Part shown: positions 1-8,616 of the stretch, one piece after another
Position numbering within the stretch: position 1 is the stretch's first letter
Layout: each line of letters opens with the position of its first letter
Source of the DNA: Sphingomonas sp. 7/4-4
GTDB taxonomy: Bacteria; Pseudomonadota; Alphaproteobacteria; Sphingomonadales; Sphingomonadaceae
Direction of reading: 5' to 3'
Length of the DNA: 64,000 nt
Assembly (NCBI RefSeq): GCF_027941955.1
Contig: NZ_CP115960.1
Coordinates: 3,054,501 to 3,118,500, forward strand
Notes under the pieces: generated by a model
Told to the model about the DNA's origin: nothing
Database searches by the model: none
The model's input: the letters and a program-made list of their open reading frames with translations, nothing else
Position numbers and translations under genes: made by a program

Positions 1-1
1 G

Positions 2-805
2 CGCTATGTCATCCAGGGCGGCAGCAGCGCGCTGATCGAGGCGATGACGGCGCATTATGCCGACCGCATCACCACCGGCAAAAGGCTGGCGCGGATCTCG
101 CGCTCGCGGGGCGGCACGCGCCTCGACTTCCTGGACGGGACGAGCGCCGAAGCCGAGACCGTGATCGTCGCCGTGCCCGCGCCGTTGCTGCGCCAGATCG
201 ACTGGCGCGTGCCCTTGCCGGCGATCTGGCGTCAGTTCATCGCCGAGATGGAGCTCGGCCGTAACGAAAAGATCCAGGCGGGCAGCGCCGGCACGCCGTG
301 GCGCGCTCCGATGGGCGTGGGCGGCGAATTGTGGCAGACCCGCGCCGATGCCGGCTGGGCTCTGGGTTGGGACGGCAGCGTCCACCGCGCCGATGGCGTC
401 AGTCCGGTCTGGACGTGGTTCCTCGGCGGCGACGAAGTGACGCGCGCGGAGGCCGAGGCGCCGTCGGCACTGGCTGCGCGCTTCGCGGGGCTTGCCGCAC
501 CGGCGATACCGGGAATGGAGGCGGCGTCGACAGGACCGTTCGCCCGCACCAACTGGCATGCCCAGGCGCTGACGCTCGGCGCCTATGTCAATTTCCGGCC
601 CGGCCAGATCACGCGCTTCGCGCGGCTGCTCTGCGTCGAATCGGACAATCCCTCTGAGCGGCACGTCCCCCGCGCCGGACAGATATTGTTCGCCGGCGAG
701 CACCTCTCCGAAGCCTATCCGGGATATATGAACGGCGGCGCGCAGACCGGGCGCGTGGCGGCGGAGGCGATCACCGGCAGGCGGAGCTTGCGGGCGGCAG
801 CCTGA
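2..805 (+). CDS. FAD-dependent amine oxidase, C-terminal part (5' end outside window)
   Basis: The reading frame is already open at base 2 and closes with TGA at 803-805, so only about 267 C-terminal residues are present. The start of the visible part (QGGSSALIEAM) and the end (FAGEHLSEAYPGYMNGGAQTG) match flavin monoamine oxidases; the latter is the C-terminal FAD-contacting segment that closes the dinucleotide-binding domain. Family members oxidise amines to aldehydes with release of hydrogen peroxide. The substrate cannot be told because the N-terminal FAD-binding motif and most of the substrate cavity lie upstream of the window. The next gene runs in the opposite direction (convergent). 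Confidence 0.85.
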   Translation, partial: RYVIQGGSSALIEAMTAHYADRITTGKRLARISRSRGGTRLDFLDGTSAEAETVIVAVPAPLLRQIDWRVPLPAIWRQFIAEMELGRNEKIQAGSAGTPWRAPMGVGGELWQTRADAGWALGWDGSVHRADGVSPVWTWFLGGDEVTRAEAEAPSALAARFAGLAAPAIPGMEAASTGPFARTNWHAQALTLGAYVNFRPGQITRFARLLCVESDNPSERHVPRAGQILFAGEHLSEAYPGYMNGGAQTGRVAAEAITGRRSLRAAA

Positions 806-829
806 TCGCGAACGCATGGGCCAGCACGG

Positions 830-1206
830 CTAATCGCGCGCGCGGCGCTCCGCATATTCCGCGCGCGCCGCGTCCATGCGCGCCGAATTGACGACCACCC
901 ATTCGGCGAGCGTCTGGACCGGCTGCAGGAGATCCCGGCCGAGATCGGTGAGGGCATATTCGACCTGTGGCGGCGTGACGGGTGTCACGGTGCGCGAGAC
1001 GAAGCCGTTCTCCTCGAGTTCGCGCAGCGTCGATGCGAGCACTTTCTGGCTGATCTCCCCACTTCGCGGCGCAGCGCATTGAAGCGGCGAGGGCCTCGCC
1101 CGAGCACGCGCACCACCAGCAGCGTCCACTTGTCGCTGATCCGCGCGAGCATCCGGCTGATATGCTCGCAGCGCGCGGTATCCTCATGGTTATCTGGTAT
1201 CGCCAA
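830..1206 (-). CDS. HxlR-family winged-helix transcriptional regulator (one frameshift)
   Basis: About 125 residues once a single break near 1062 is closed (a run of four C on the plus strand where five are needed). Before the break the protein reads CEHISRMLARISDKWTLLVV and RFNALRREVG; after it reads EISQKVLASTLRELEENGFV, the recognition-helix region of HxlR/YodB-type regulators. A TTG start at 1206 is preceded by a strong AAGGAGG site. The conserved Cys in the N-terminal CEH motif is the redox or electrophile sensor in several family members. It is divergent from the FMN reductase gene at 1282, a pairing common for HxlR regulators, so that gene is its likely target. The target is inference. 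Confidence 0.85.
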
Positions 1207-1281
1207 GGTGCCTCCTTGTTGAGCGGCGGAAACTTTCCGAAATCTGGTTACCGCAAGTAACCAGCATTTACGAGGTTCCCC

Positions 1282-1874
1282 ATGACTGCCAAGCCCCGCA
1301 TCGCGATCGTCGTCGGTTCGACTCGCCCCACCCGATTTGCCGACGCACCGACACGATGGATCCTGAAGCAGGCGCAGGCGCGCGGCGACATGGACGTGGA
1401 AGTGGTCGATCTGCGCGATCACCCCTCCCCTTCTTCGACGAAATGGCCTCCAATCTGTGGATGCCGAGCCAGAATCCCGAGGCGGTCCGCTGGCAGCAGA
1501 CGATCGGCCGGTTCGACGGCTACATCTTCGTGGTCGCCGAATATAACCATTCGATCACCGGCGCGCTCAAGAACGCGCTCGATCAGGCCTACAAGGAGTG
1601 GAACCGCAAGCCCTTCACTGCGATCGGCTATGGCGGCACCGGCGCGGTGCGGGCGATCGAGCATCTGCGCCAGATCGGCGTCGAGCTGCAGATGGTCTCG
1701 ACGCATGCCGCGGTTCATATCGCCGGCGGCGATTTCGTGGCGGTGCACCCGGCGTTCGGCAACAAGCCGATCGAGGAGATCGAGGCGAATCTGCTGCAGT
1801 CGACGGCCACCGCACTCGACGAGCTGGTCTGGTGGGCAAAGGCGACGATGGCTGCGAAGGCGGCCGACGCCTGA
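1282..1874 (+). CDS. NAD(P)H-dependent FMN reductase / NADPH-quinone reductase family (one frameshift)
   Basis: About 197 residues after closing a one-base break near 1430 (four C where five are expected in the DHPLPFFDE motif). The N-terminus IAIVVGSTRP is the FMN-phosphate-binding loop of the flavodoxin-like NADPH-dependent FMN reductase fold. Downstream the typical AEYNHSITGALKNALD and GYGGTGAVRAIEHLR segments follow. Such enzymes reduce quinones, azo compounds or free flavin. The gene is divergent from an HxlR regulator 75 bp away, a common arrangement for electrophile-responsive quinone reductases. The as-read frame would give a nonsense C-terminus, so the break is probably a sequence error. 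Confidence 0.85.
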
Positions 1875-1916
1875 CAGTTTCGGGGCGGGCCGGCATCACC
1901 GCCGGCTCGCCCGCCC

Positions 1917-1942
1917 GACGCATGACGCATGACGCATGACGC
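1917..1942 (+). repeat. short tandem repeat, unit GACGCAT
   Basis: Almost four copies of a 7-base unit stand head to tail about 45 bases after the FMN reductase stop codon. The function is unknown. The 1875-2273 interval holds this repeat and the palindromes at 2132-2176; I see no gene in it. Confidence 0.8.
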
Positions 1943-2131
1943 AAATCAACGCTGGTAAAATAGGATTTGTTCTGCTTTCGTTCGGGGATGCGCGATTCTG
2001 CAGCCATCCCTGTTCGCAGGCCATCGAGGCCGTGGGATCGCGCGCGCAAAACACGCAAACGAGTCAATCGAGTCAACCGCCGCATCTGGGTGAGAATCCC
2101 TGAAGCCCGCGGAAATCCGTGCTTTTTCGAT

Positions 2132-2176
2132 CCAACCAAAAGGTTGGTTCTCCGCCGGAGCCAACCTTTTGGTTGG
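2132..2176. repeat. paired palindromes forming a nested inverted repeat
   Basis: Two 16-base elements, CCAACCAAAAGGTTGG (2132-2147) and CCAACCTTTTGGTTGG (2161-2176), are perfect reverse complements of each other. Each one is also a hairpin on its own (six-base stem, AAAA or TTTT loop). The spacer contains a further small CTCCGCCGGAG palindrome. The element can fold as one long hairpin or as two short ones. It lies 98 bp upstream of metX. It could be a terminator-antiterminator pair or a repetitive extragenic element; no riboswitch consensus was recognised. Confidence 0.8.
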
Positions 2177-2273
2177 CAGCCGCTTGACTCGATCTTCATG
2201 CCGCCGGCGACATTCACCGTCCAGGCGCGCGGTGCATTATTGCCACTCCGCCCCGCACCCCTAACCGGTCCGC

Positions 2274-3394
2274 ATGTCTGACGATCCGCGTTTTGGCTTG
2301 AGCCGTACGGCGACGCTGCCGGGGCCCTTACGGCTCGACGGAGGCGTGTTGCTGTCGCCGGTCGACATCGCATACGAGACCTATGGCACGCTGGCACCCG
2401 ATGCCGGCAATGCGATCCTCGTCTGCCATGCGCTGACCGGCGATCATCATCTCGCCTCGGATCATCCGGTGACCGGCAAGCCGGGCTGGTGGGCACGGAT
2501 GGTAGGGCCGGGCAAGCCGATCGACACCGAGCGCTATTTCGTGATCTGCGCGAACGTGCTCGGCTCCTGCCTCGGCTCGTCGGGACCGGCGAGCATCAAC
2601 CCCGCTACCGGCAAGCCCTGGGCGATGGCGTTTCCCGTCATCACCATCCGCGACATGGTGCGCGCGCAGGCGATGCTGCTCGACCATCTCGGCGTCGAGC
2701 GGCTGTTCGCCGTGGTCGGCGGATCGATGGGCGGGATGCAGGCGCTGAGCTGGGCTGCGACCTTCCCGGAACGCGTGGCGGCAGCAGTGGTGATCGCCAG
2801 CGCGGCGCGGCATTCGGCGCAGAACATCGCGTTCCACGAAGTCGGGCGGCAGGCGATCATGGCCGATCATCGCTGGCGCGGCGGCGATTATTACGAGGAC
2901 AATGACCCGCCGACCTCGGGGCTCGCGGTGGCGCGGATGGCGGCGCACATCACTTATCTCTCCGAGGCGGGGCTCACCGCCAAGTTCGGGCGGCGGCTGC
3001 AGGCGCGAGAAGCCAAGACCTTCGGCTTCGACGCCGATTTCCAGGTCGAGAGCTATCTCCGGCACCAGGGGCTGAGCTTCGTCGACCGGTTCGACGCCAA
3101 TTCCTATCTCTACATCACGCGGGCGCTCGACTATTTCGACCTTGCCGAAGAACATGGGGGAACGCTGGCCAATGCCTTCACCGGCGACACGCGCTTCTGC
3201 CTCGTCAGCTTCGACACCGACTGGCTCTACCCGACCGGCGAATCGCGGACGATCGTCCATGCGCTCAACGCCGCGGGCGCGCCGGTGAGCTTCGTCGAGC
3301 TTTCCTCGCCCTTCGGCCACGACGCATTCCTGCTCGAAAGCCCCGAGCTCGACCGCGTGATCTCGGGCTTTCTGGGCGCGGGGAAAAGCGATGA
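2274..3394 (+). CDS. metX: homoserine O-acetyltransferase (alpha/beta hydrolase; probable frameshift at 3' end)
   Basis: Transfers an acyl group to homoserine, the first committed step of methionine synthesis. The alpha/beta-hydrolase nucleophile elbow [10 protein letters not shown] is clear. The catalytic acid lies in [11 protein letters not shown] and the catalytic histidine in FGHDAFLLE. The open frame as read runs on to 3536, into the next gene. If the AAAA run at 3383-3386 had one more A, the protein would end at the TGA at 3392-3394, giving about 373 residues and the same ATGA overlap used by the next gene pair. It is the first gene of a tight metX-GNAT-metW-pirin cluster. No riboswitch was recognised in the 400-base upstream region. 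Confidence 0.93.
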
Positions 3395-3810
3395 ACTACC
3401 GGATTTCGTTCGACCCCGAGGACCAGCAGCTCGACGTCATCCACGGCTACCTGGCGCGGTCTTATTGGGCCGAGGGCATCCCGCGCGAGGTGGTCGCGCG
3501 CGCAGTTGCGCACTCGCTGTGCGTCGGCGCCTATGACGACGAGGAGCAGGTGGGATTCGCGCGCGTCATCACCGATCGCGCGACCTTCGCCTATCTTGCC
3601 GACGTGTTCGTGCTGGAGGGCCATCGCGGGCGCGGGCTCGCCCAGCAGATGCTCGAGGCGCTCGAGGATCATCCCGAGCTGCAGGGCCTCCGGCGATGGG
3701 CGCTGTTCACGCGCGACATGCAGCCGCTCTACGCCAAGCTCGGCTGGGAAGCCTATCCGCACCCCGACCGGCTGATGGTGCGCGACGTTCCGGATATCTA
3801 CACGCGATGA
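3391..3810 (+). CDS. GNAT-family N-acetyltransferase between metX and metW
   Basis: 139 residues. The central segment [20 protein letters not shown] contains the acetyl-CoA pyrophosphate-binding loop (R/Q-x-x-G-x-G/A) of GNAT enzymes. The C-terminal [14 protein letters not shown] is the family's substrate-side motif. The start ATG overlaps the restored metX stop, and its TGA overlaps the metW start by ATGA, so it is translationally coupled to both. Position suggests a link with methionine or amino-acid metabolism, but the substrate is unknown. Confidence 0.88.
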   Translation: MNYRISFDPEDQQLDVIHGYLARSYWAEGIPREVVARAVAHSLCVGAYDDEEQVGFARVITDRATFAYLADVFVLEGHRGRGLAQQMLEALEDHPELQGLRRWALFTRDMQPLYAKLGWEAYPHPDRLMVRDVPDIYTR

Positions 3811-4427
3811 CCCCTTATTCTAGTGGTACGCCTTCGGCGTTGCGCCCCGATCTCGCGATCATCGCCGCCAACGTCCAGCCGGTGACGCGCGTGCTCGACG
3901 TCGGCTGCGGCGACGGCGCGCTGATGGCGGCCTTGCGCGATCAGCGTGGAGTGGACGCGCGCGGGCTCGAACTCGACTCGGCCGATGTCGCCGCCGCGAT
4001 GGCGAGGGGACTGTCGGTGGTGCAGGGCGATGCCGACAGCGATCTCGCCGACTATCCCGACGCGAGCTTCGACTATGCCATTCTCAGCCAGACGCTGCAG
4101 ACCACGCGCCGGCCTGATAGGGTGCTCGACGAATTGCTGCGCATCGGGCGGCGGGCGTTCGTCTCTTTCCCCAATTTCGCGCATTGGCGCGTGCGCGCTT
4201 CCTTGCTGTTCGGGGGGCGGATGCCGGTGACGCGGCTGCTGCCGATCGCCTGGTACGCCACGCCCAATATCCACCATGTGACGGTCGATGATTTCCGCGC
4301 GCTGGTGAAGGCGCGGGGCATCATCGTCGAGGATTGCTGGTTCCTCTCGGGCGACCAGCGCACCGGATCGGGTTTCGCCAATCTGTTCGCCGAACATGCG
4401 GTATTCCTGCTCAGGAAAGACCGGTGA
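3807..4427 (+). CDS. metW: methionine biosynthesis protein MetW (methyltransferase fold)
   Basis: 206 residues with the SAM-binding motif VLDVGCGDGALM near residues 30-41, followed by the MetW hallmark segments TLQTTRRPDRVLDELLRIG and FPNFAHWRVR. MetW partners MetX in many proteobacteria and is needed for efficient homoserine acylation; it is not thought to be an ordinary methyltransferase. The start overlaps the upstream GNAT stop (ATGA) and its stop overlaps the GTG start of the next gene (GTGA), so the four genes form one translationally coupled operon. Confidence 0.93.
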   Translation: MTPYSSGTPSALRPDLAIIAANVQPVTRVLDVGCGDGALMAALRDQRGVDARGLELDSADVAAAMARGLSVVQGDADSDLADYPDASFDYAILSQTLQTTRRPDRVLDELLRIGRRAFVSFPNFAHWRVRASLLFGGRMPVTRLLPIAWYATPNIHHVTVDDFRALVKARGIIVEDCWFLSGDQRTGSGFANLFAEHAVFLLRKDR

Positions 4428-5287
4428 GCGCGCGCGCAATCCTGTCGGTGCATCCGGCCTATCGCGACGATATCGGCGATCTGGTCACGCGGCGGCCGGT
4501 GCCCGGGCCGGGCATCGAGCATGTCGGCGCCTTCCTGTTCCTCAACCATCACGGCCCGCAAATCTATCCGCCGGACAATCGCGGCCTGCCCTTCGGCCCG
4601 CACCCGCATCGCGGCTTCGAAACGGTGACCTTCATCCTCGAAGGCGAACTCGCGCATACCGATTCCGTGGGACATGAAAGCATCATCCGCGCCGGCGGCG
4701 TGCAGTGGATGACCGCAGGGCGCGGGATCGTCCATGCCGAAGTCTCGCCGGCAGACTTCAAGCGCGAGGGCGGGCGGCTCGAGATCCTCCAGCTCTGGCT
4801 CAACCTGCCGGCGCGGCTCAAGATGACTGCGCCGCGCTACATCGGGCTGCAGGCCGACGGCATTCCCGCGATCGCGGCCGAGGGCGGTGCGACGCTACAC
4901 CTGATCTCGGGCGACTGGCAGGGCGTGCGCGGGCCGGTCGAGTCGCTCACCGGCGTGTTCCTGAGCTGGGCCGAGATGCAGCCGGGTGCCAGCCTGACCT
5001 TCGACGGGCTAAGCGGCCGGGACGTGTTCCTCTATGCGGCGCGCGGCACCATCGAGGTCGAGGGACGACGGGTCCCGCAATTCCACCTCGCCCAGCTCGG
5101 GCCGGGCGAGCGCGTGACGATCGCGGCGTCAGAACCCGCATTGCTTCTGTTCGGCCATGCCGACCCGATCGACGAGCCCATAGTCGCGCACGGGCCATTC
5201 GTGATGAACAGCGAGGAGGAGATCCGCGAGGCATTCGCCGATTATCAGGCGGGCAAGTTCGGCGTCGCCGAGATCGTCGAGCGCTAG
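4424..5287 (+). CDS. pirin family protein (bicupin)
   Basis: 287 residues from a GTG start that overlaps the metW stop. The N-terminal cupin contains PHPHRGFETVTFILEGELAH and QWMTAGRGIVHAE, the metal-binding histidines and glutamate of pirins. The C-terminal cupin ends in the LLFGHADPIDEPIVAHGPFV segment, also typical. Bacterial pirins are often quercetinase-like oxygenases or redox-linked regulators. Nothing in the sequence identifies the ligand. It is the last gene of the metX operon and converges on the lipoprotein gene. Confidence 0.9.
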   Translation: MSARAILSVHPAYRDDIGDLVTRRPVPGPGIEHVGAFLFLNHHGPQIYPPDNRGLPFGPHPHRGFETVTFILEGELAHTDSVGHESIIRAGGVQWMTAGRGIVHAEVSPADFKREGGRLEILQLWLNLPARLKMTAPRYIGLQADGIPAIAAEGGATLHLISGDWQGVRGPVESLTGVFLSWAEMQPGASLTFDGLSGRDVFLYAARGTIEVEGRRVPQFHLAQLGPGERVTIAASEPALLLFGHADPIDEPIVAHGPFVMNSEEEIREAFADYQAGKFGVAEIVER

Positions 5288-5736
5288 GAATCGACGCTGC
5301 GGCCCCAATTGACGGTGGCGCGCGTGCCGCCGTCCATCGGCTCGACTATCACCATCAGGCTGCGCTTCGATTCCTCGCCCGCCGAATACATCGTTGCACT
5401 CGACAATCGCTGGCCGAGCCCCGAGGCATTGGCCTGTGCCCGTGACCAGCCGAGCACCTTGGCGGGCTGTTCCTTGACCAGATAGACGATCGAGCCGCTG
5501 ACATGGCGCGGCGTGCCGTCGGCGCTGGAGACGCAGGTGGTGATCTGCGCGCCGGCATAGATCGGCACGAAATCGGGCTTGTTCGAGCAATCCGCCGCAG
5601 CCGTGACCATCGCAGGCTTGCCCTCGGCGGCGGCCGCCGCGACATTCTGGCCGGTGGGATCGCCGGTGGTCTCGGAGGATACGCCACCGCCACAGGCAGC
5701 CAGCAGCAGCGTGGAACCCAGTAGCAGGCTGCGCAT
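5284..5736 (-). CDS. putative lipoprotein, function unknown
   Basis: 150 residues. The start at 5736 gives a short signal peptide MRSLLLGSTLLLAAC with a lipobox (LAAC), followed by a small-residue linker. A cysteine pair, Cys in AADCSNKP and ITTCVSSAD, may form a disulfide in the periplasm. No family was recognised. It lies 20 bp after ssb on the same strand and may be co-transcribed with it. The final four bases overlap the end of the pirin gene on the other strand. Confidence 0.75.
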   Translation of the reverse strand: MRSLLLGSTLLLAACGGGVSSETTGDPTGQNVAAAAAEGKPAMVTAAADCSNKPDFVPIYAGAQITTCVSSADGTPRHVSGSIVYLVKEQPAKVLGWSRAQANASGLGQRLSSATMYSAGEESKRSLMVIVEPMDGGTRATVNWGRSVDS

Positions 5737-5756
5737 CCGGGATCCCCTTTGGTTGA

Positions 5757-6311
5757 TCAGAACGGCACGTCGTCGTCGAGATCGTCGGGGAAGCCGCCGC
5801 CGAAGCCCGCGCCGCTCTTCTGGCCGCCGCCGTTGAAATTGCCGCCGCCGCTGCCGGCGCCGCGGCTCGACGACTGGCCCGAGAACTCGTCGCCGCCGCC
5901 GGCACCCCAGTCCTCGCCGCCGCCAGCGCCGCTGCGGCCCGCGCCGCCGCCCTGGCCGGGCGCACCGTCGAGCATGGTCAGCACCGAATTGAAGCCCTGG
6001 AGCACGATCTCGGTCGAATAGCGGTCGGCACCCGACTGGTCCTGCCACTTACGGGTCTGGAGCGCGCCTTCGATATAGACCTTGCTGCCCTTGCGCAGAT
6101 ATTTCTCGGCGACATTGGCGAGGCCCTCGTTGAAGACCTTGACCGTGTGCCACTCGGTCTTCTCCTTGCGCTCGCCGGTGCCGCGATCCTTCCAGCTCTC
6201 CGACGTGGCGATGCGGAGCTCGACCACCTTGCCGCCGTTCTGGAACGAGCGCGATTCGGGATCGCGGCCGAGATTGCCGACCAGGATGACCTTATTGACG
6301 CTGCCGGCCAT
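5757..6311 (-). CDS. ssb: single-stranded DNA-binding protein
   Basis: 184 residues. The N-terminal OB-fold (about residues 1-110) begins [19 protein letters not shown] and contains the [19 protein letters not shown] and [16 protein letters not shown] motifs of bacterial SSB. A long Gly-rich disordered linker follows (about 115-175). The acidic tip DDLDDDVPF recruits repair and replication partners. The length and organisation are normal for alphaproteobacterial SSB. It is probably followed by the lipoprotein gene in one transcript. Confidence 0.97.
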   Translation of the reverse strand: MAGSVNKVILVGNLGRDPESRSFQNGGKVVELRIATSESWKDRGTGERKEKTEWHTVKVFNEGLANVAEKYLRKGSKVYIEGALQTRKWQDQSGADRYSTEIVLQGFNSVLTMLDGAPGQGGGAGRSGAGGGEDWGAGGGDEFSGQSSSRGAGSGGGNFNGGGQKSGAGFGGGFPDDLDDDVPF

Positions 6312-6352
6312 GGAAACTCCGCTTCTTATTCTCTATTCGTGTGGCCAACGAT

Positions 6353-6526
6353 ATGGCCGAGTTCATCAATCTGAACAAGGCGCGGAAGGCCAAGGCAAGG
6401 GCCGACAAGCCCATCCGTGCACAGGAAAATCGCATTCGTTTCGGGCGAACCCGATCGGAGAAGGCAGCCGATGCGGCCGACAAGGCGCGAATCGCAAAGA
6501 AGCTGGACGATTCGAAGCGCGACTAG
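6353..6526 (+). CDS. DUF4169 family small basic protein
   Basis: 57 residues, highly charged and predicted helical, beginning MAEFINLNKARKAKARADK and containing ENRIRFGRTRSEKA, the conserved core of DUF4169. The function of the family is unknown. A GTG 12 bases upstream (6341) is an alternative start; the ATG at 6353 matches the family's usual MAE(I/F)INL beginning. It is divergent from ssb with only about 40 bp between them, so the two share a promoter region. Confidence 0.85.
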   Translation: MAEFINLNKARKAKARADKPIRAQENRIRFGRTRSEKAADAADKARIAKKLDDSKRD

Positions 6527-6558
6527 ATGCCGCCCCGCACCGAAACGGCGTTTCCACG

Positions 6559-6694
6559 GCCGCTAAATTGACTCTGTTGGCGGAAACGCGATTCAACACG
6601 TAACATTATTGCGCGTGCGTGAACCCCTATTCTCCTTTCGCGCCCGATACCGGCCGCGCGAGCCAAGCAGGCGAAATCCTACATTGCAAGCGGG
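6559..6694 (+). repeat. dispersed repeat, long copy A (about 136 bp)
   Basis: This stretch is repeated with high identity at 14794-14928. Shared blocks include GCCGCTAAATTGACT, GATTCAACACGTAACATT and, at the right end, AAATCCTACATTGCAAG. The last block alone also occurs near 27101 and 48441. There is no open reading frame and no transposase. It looks like an extragenic repeat family of this genome. The 6527-6786 interval contains nothing else that I recognise. Confidence 0.8.
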
Positions 6695-6786
6695 TACCCC
6701 GTGTCGAACCCGTGGTCGTTCCACTGACCGCCGCAGCCGGCATATGGCTCAACAGGCGACCTGAAATCCCGCGCGCGCCGGATCGG

Positions 6787-7302
6787 TCATTTCGCGCCGG
6801 GCAATTTGATCCCCAGCAGGACCAGCCGGTCGCCGGTGATCCCGAACCAGTGCGGTACGCCCGCGGGAATCAGGATGACATCGCCCGGGCCAAGCAGCCG
6901 TGTCGTGCCGCCCTCGATTCGGCTTCCCTCCACCAGATTGGCATTGCTGGCCTTCGAATCGGCCATGGTACCGCCCGAAACAAGCGTGCCTGCGCCTTCC
7001 AGCACGATTGCGTATTCCGCCTCGGCGGGGTGAACCGCGGGGCGGCCCGGCTTCTTCCATATTTCGATCGCCGCCACGGTCGCACCGTCGCGAACCAGGG
7101 GACGCCACATGAACCCCTGATCGGATTTCATCGCGGCGAGCATCTGGCGCAGCTGCGCCTGGACATCTGCGCCGCTCGCGAAACCAGGCGGCTCGGCTGT
7201 CTGGGCAGGGCCCGTCTGCGCGGAAGCGGCGGCAATGCCCGACGAGGCGGCAAGCAGCAACGATGTCGCGCCGATCGTGAGGGCTCTAGCCATTGTCTTC
7301 AC
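6787..7302 (-). CDS. secreted cupin-domain protein
   Basis: 171 residues with a signal peptide (MARALTIGATSLLLAASSG, cleavage near ASAQ). A single cupin barrel follows: EAEYAIVLEGAGTLVSGG carries part of motif 1 and PGDVILIPAGVPHWFG is motif 2. Small periplasmic cupins of this type often bind a metal and act as dioxygenases, isomerases or sensors. The substrate cannot be told. It stands alone between two intergenic stretches. In the 299 bases between it and rtcA I see no gene. Confidence 0.8.
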   Translation of the reverse strand: MKTMARALTIGATSLLLAASSGIAAASAQTGPAQTAEPPGFASGADVQAQLRQMLAAMKSDQGFMWRPLVRDGATVAAIEIWKKPGRPAVHPAEAEYAIVLEGAGTLVSGGTMADSKASNANLVEGSRIEGGTTRLLGPGDVILIPAGVPHWFGITGDRLVLLGIKLPGAK

Positions 7303-7601
7303 CGCACCTCTCCCAATTATCCTTGAACCTGTGGTCGCCTAGGCCAGCCGGTCGCCGATGGTGCCATGGGCGCCGCGATCCCGACAGCCCCAAAACTCAC
7401 CACGCAACGATGTGCGCTTCCTGCTTTCCATCCGGCTGCCGGATCGGAAGCGGTCAGGTTTTCCGAGCACGGCAGCTATGCGCCCCAATAGCGGACTTTC
7501 ATCCGCGGCTCGATGCCCGTCACCCGGGCTTGCCCCGGGGTCCCGCTTCTTCCCGACTTCAGGGAAGCGGATCGAACTCTCGGGCAGTGCGGCGGATTCG
7601 C

Positions 7602-8616
7602 CTAGCGCTGGCGCACCAGATGTCTGCCGCTTGGTTGCTGTTCGAACAACCAGCGCTGTCCGGTGAACTGATCGATCACATTCGCGGCAGTTCGTGCATG
7701 CTGGCTGGGCTTGACCGTGGTGAAGCTTCCACCCCCGCTAATGCGAACGGCAGCAGCAACTGGTCCGCAAGATACGGGCCGGCAAAGGCATCGGAAGCGA
7801 TAAAACCTCCCATGCGATGCGCCGCAGTCTTTGCCAGCGATTCAGCTGATACGCCCAATTTGCCGAACCCGGTCACGATCTCGGTCACCTGTTCGAACAC
7901 CGCCTCGAGTAACAGCGCGTTGCCTGGCCCTTGCTCTTCGGGCAGCTGACGTACGGAGAACGCCTCCTCGGGCCAGTCCGGAAGCAGCTTCCGCGCGGTC
8001 CTGATCTCCCGATCGGCGATGTCGAACAGGAGGGCCGCGAACAGCGCCGCGCCGGAAACCGATTGCAACGCGCCACGATCGACGCACTCGATTGCCGCAA
8101 GCGCGCCGGGCACGATATCGACCTCGATTCGTCCGCCGCCGCGCGGGAAAAGCCGTGCCGGGTCAGACGCGCCGAAATCTGCGGCCCCATGCGATTGATG
8201 ATCGGCAGAAAGGCGCGCTCGATGAACTCGAACGGCGGCGCCATCATGTTATGCGTGCCGCCCTCCAGCACCAGCCGCGATGGCGCATCGGCAAGGAGCA
8301 AGGGCATCAGCACGGTCTGGAGCACAAGGCTGGTGCTGCCGGCGGTGCCCACGGCGAAGCGATAGTCACCGGGCACGACGCGGCCCGGCGTGAAAGTGAG
8401 CTCGGAGGACCCGACCGCTACGCCGTCGCATGTTGCTCCGCCGATCGTACACGCCGCCTCGACCGCAGTCAGATGCTGGCGCATCAGCCCCGGCTTCTCG
8501 CGGCGCCCGCGGATATTGTTGATGCGGAACGGCGTCCCCGTAACCAGCGACAGCGCGAGCGCATTGCGCACGACCTGCCCGCCGCCTTCGCCTTCCGATC
8601 CATCGATGATGATCAT
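7602..8616 (-). CDS. rtcA: RNA 3'-terminal phosphate cyclase (two frameshifts)
   Basis: Converts an RNA 3'-phosphate to a 2',3'-cyclic phosphate using ATP, last gene of the RNA-repair operon. It begins MIIIDGSEGEGGGQVVRNAL, the family signature. Two one-base breaks, near 8145 (AAAA, five needed) and near 7733 (CCCCC, six needed), split the frame. Closing both gives 338 residues, normal length, ending at TAG 7602-7604, and restores SQHARTAANVIDQF, which aligns with the catalytic-histidine region of RtcA. As read, that histidine region is lost. The start overlaps the nucleotidyltransferase stop by ATGA, so the two are translationally coupled. Confidence 0.93.

Noticed and set aside
1875..2273. 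SAM riboswitch upstream of metX
   Set aside because: No consensus for SAM-I, SAM-II or SAM/SAH elements could be recognised; only simple palindromes are present.
2274..3536. Extended MetX of 420 residues
   Set aside because: The last 50 residues are wrong-frame sequence inside the GNAT gene; a one-base loss in AAAA near 3383 explains the missing stop.
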